Source: an uncultured Clostridia bacterium (lineage in GTDB: Bacteria > Bacillota > Clostridia > Christensenellales > Borkfalkiaceae). Taken from it: a DNA stretch of 7,451 bases. The stretch covers positions 1 through 7,451 of the forward strand of contig CAMAJQ010000031.1 in the NCBI GenBank assembly GCA_945835865.1, in the 5' to 3' direction. The position numbers and the translations under genes are program-made. Below are positions 6,853 to 7,451 of the stretch, one piece after another. Each line of letters opens with the position of its first letter. Position 1 is the stretch's first letter. The notes beneath the pieces are model-generated. The model was not told where the DNA came from and made no database searches. It saw nothing but the letters and a program-made list of their open reading frames with translations.

Positions 6853-7278
6853 ATGATGAAAAACCCTTTGATCGAAAAAGCGGAAGACTTGCTCTCCCGA
6901 TGCAATCTTTGCTCCGTCGCATCGGTTTCGGGAAAAGGCTACCCGAGAATCTGTATCTTAGCCCCCTTGCAAACGAAAGGGATCCGTGAATTCTGGTTTT
7001 CTACGGGCGCAAGCGGAACGAAAGTCCGTCATTTCCGGAAAAATCCCAAAGCGGGAGTGACTTATTTCCTCGGCGGAGACAGCGTCACGCTGACCGGACG
7101 AATGGAAATCGTCAACGACAAATCCGTAAAGGACGGGTTATGGAAAGACTTTCTCGCAAAACACTTTCCGAACGGCGGAAAGGATGATCCCGAATACTGT
7201 ATTCTGCATTTCGTCGCGGAGGAAGCGACGATATACGTCGACGGTGATTTTCTCACCCTCCCCGTTTCCGAAGACTGA
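6853..7278 (+). CDS. Small pyridoxamine 5'-phosphate oxidase-family (FMN split-barrel) protein
   Basis: The 141-residue protein has the split-barrel pattern of small PNPOx-like proteins: an N-terminal helix (about 5-17), strands around CSVASVSGKGYPRICIL (about 19-36), then FWFSTGASGTKVRHFRKNPKAGVTYF (about 48-73), where such proteins bind the flavin phosphate. A strand pair follows around VTLTGRMEIV. It is shorter than true PdxH (about 200 residues or more) and lacks its C-terminal part, so I do not claim vitamin B6 synthesis. Relatives bind FMN, F420 or heme, or have no known activity. It is soluble, with no signal peptide. ATGATG gives two possible starts (6853 or 6856); the weak GGA at 6846-6848 is 4 or 7 nt away, so the second ATG is equally likely. 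It is the last gene of the plus-strand unit, 36 nt after aspA, with a terminator 64 nt beyond its stop. Confidence 0.85.
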   Translation: MMKNPLIEKAEDLLSRCNLCSVASVSGKGYPRICILAPLQTKGIREFWFSTGASGTKVRHFRKNPKAGVTYFLGGDSVTLTGRMEIVNDKSVKDGLWKDFLAKHFPNGGKDDPEYCILHFVAEEATIYVDGDFLTLPVSED

Positions 7279-7342
7279 AAAGCAAAACCCTTTTCCACCC
7301 CGATACCCCGCGGATGCTTAACGCAGAGAAAGCAGCCGATCG

Positions 7343-7363
7343 GAGGGGCGGACTCCTCTTTTT
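7343..7363 (+). terminator. Intrinsic terminator of the typA-PRTase-aspA-PNPOx unit
   Basis: GAGGGG (7343-7348) pairs with CTCCTC (7353-7358) as a 6-bp stem with one G-U pair and a CGGA tetraloop. TTTTT (7359-7363) follows immediately. Position and orientation fit termination of the plus-strand operon. The stem is short but compact and GC-rich. Confidence 0.72.
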
Positions 7364-7451
7364 CAGAACCCGAAGGGGTATAAATATCATTGAATGAGCG
7401 GTCAATATGACGATAAAACGATCATTATATAGCGATCACGGAATCAAGGAT
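7364..7451. other. Non-coding tail with short repeats; possible control region for a gene beyond the window
   Basis: No convincing coding frame is present. The stretch is AT-richer than the genes. It contains the inverted repeat GTCA-ATA-TGAC (7401-7411), CGATCA twice (7419-7424 and 7433-7438) with a further CGAT at 7411-7414, and a weak promoter-like pair: TTGAAT (7390-7395), 18 bp, TAAAAC (7414-7419). TATATA at 7426-7431 is another possible -10 without a good -35. These could belong to a rightward gene starting outside the window; each match alone is weak. Confidence 0.3.

Noticed and set aside
7369..7380. Small inverted repeat ACCC-GAAG-GGGT after the terminator
   Set aside because: Only 4 bp of stem and no T-run on either strand; not enough to call a second terminator.
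7314..7396. Short open frame of about 27 codons (MLNAEKAADRRG...) after the last gene
   Set aside because: It runs straight through the intrinsic terminator at 7343-7363, has no SD, and encodes an arginine-rich product without a motif.
1..7451. Search for mobile elements, CRISPR, tRNA/rRNA, riboswitches, toxin-antitoxin or defence genes
   Set aside because: No long direct or terminal repeats, no regular repeat-spacer array, no tRNA cloverleaf, and no leader long enough for a riboswitch upstream of either operon. All substantial coding space is taken by recognisable housekeeping or metabolic genes.

Overview
This window looks like ordinary chromosomal housekeeping DNA from a member of the Firmicutes, probably a Clostridia-type anaerobe. 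The phylum is an inference. It rests on AGGAG-type ribosome binding sites, TTGACA/TATAAT-type promoters, tightly packed operons, and proteins that read like clostridial and bacillar homologues. Coding DNA is moderately GC-rich with a strong preference for C or G at third codon positions (many GAC, GTC and ATC codons). The only clearly AT-rich stretch is the 139-bp gap between the two divergent operons.

Left arm, minus strand, read right to left from about 2890 to 1: a cytoplasmic-type L-asparaginase, then after 22 nt a complete ABC exporter half-transporter, then the apparent first 18 codons of a gene that runs off the window. An inverted repeat surrounds the exporter stop codon. A promoter with a TAGACT -35, a 17-bp spacer and an extended TGG-TAAAAT -10 lies directly upstream of the asparaginase.

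Right arm, plus strand, read left to right from about 2933 to 7363: a near-consensus promoter (TTGACA, 17 bp, TATACT), then the ribosome-associated GTPase TypA/BipA, a type I phosphoribosyltransferase (adenine-PRTase-like), aspartate ammonia-lyase, and a small split-barrel protein of the pyridoxamine-phosphate-oxidase family. Gaps between these genes are 23, 40 and 36 nt, and a good intrinsic terminator lies at 7343-7363. This is a plausible single four-gene transcription unit. The last 90 bases are non-coding and may hold regulatory DNA for a gene beyond the window.

The most coherent functional link is between the arms. Asparaginase makes aspartate and ammonia from asparagine, and aspartase makes fumarate and ammonia from aspartate. 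Together they would form an asparagine-to-fumarate route, with the two genes on divergent units sharing one control region. I found no mobile element, CRISPR array, RNA gene, toxin-antitoxin or defence system, and nothing that I would call a previously undescribed system. The points worth a second look are small: promoter architecture, the stop-codon hairpin, a triplicated SD-containing octamer, and the unresolved substrate of the phosphoribosyltransferase.
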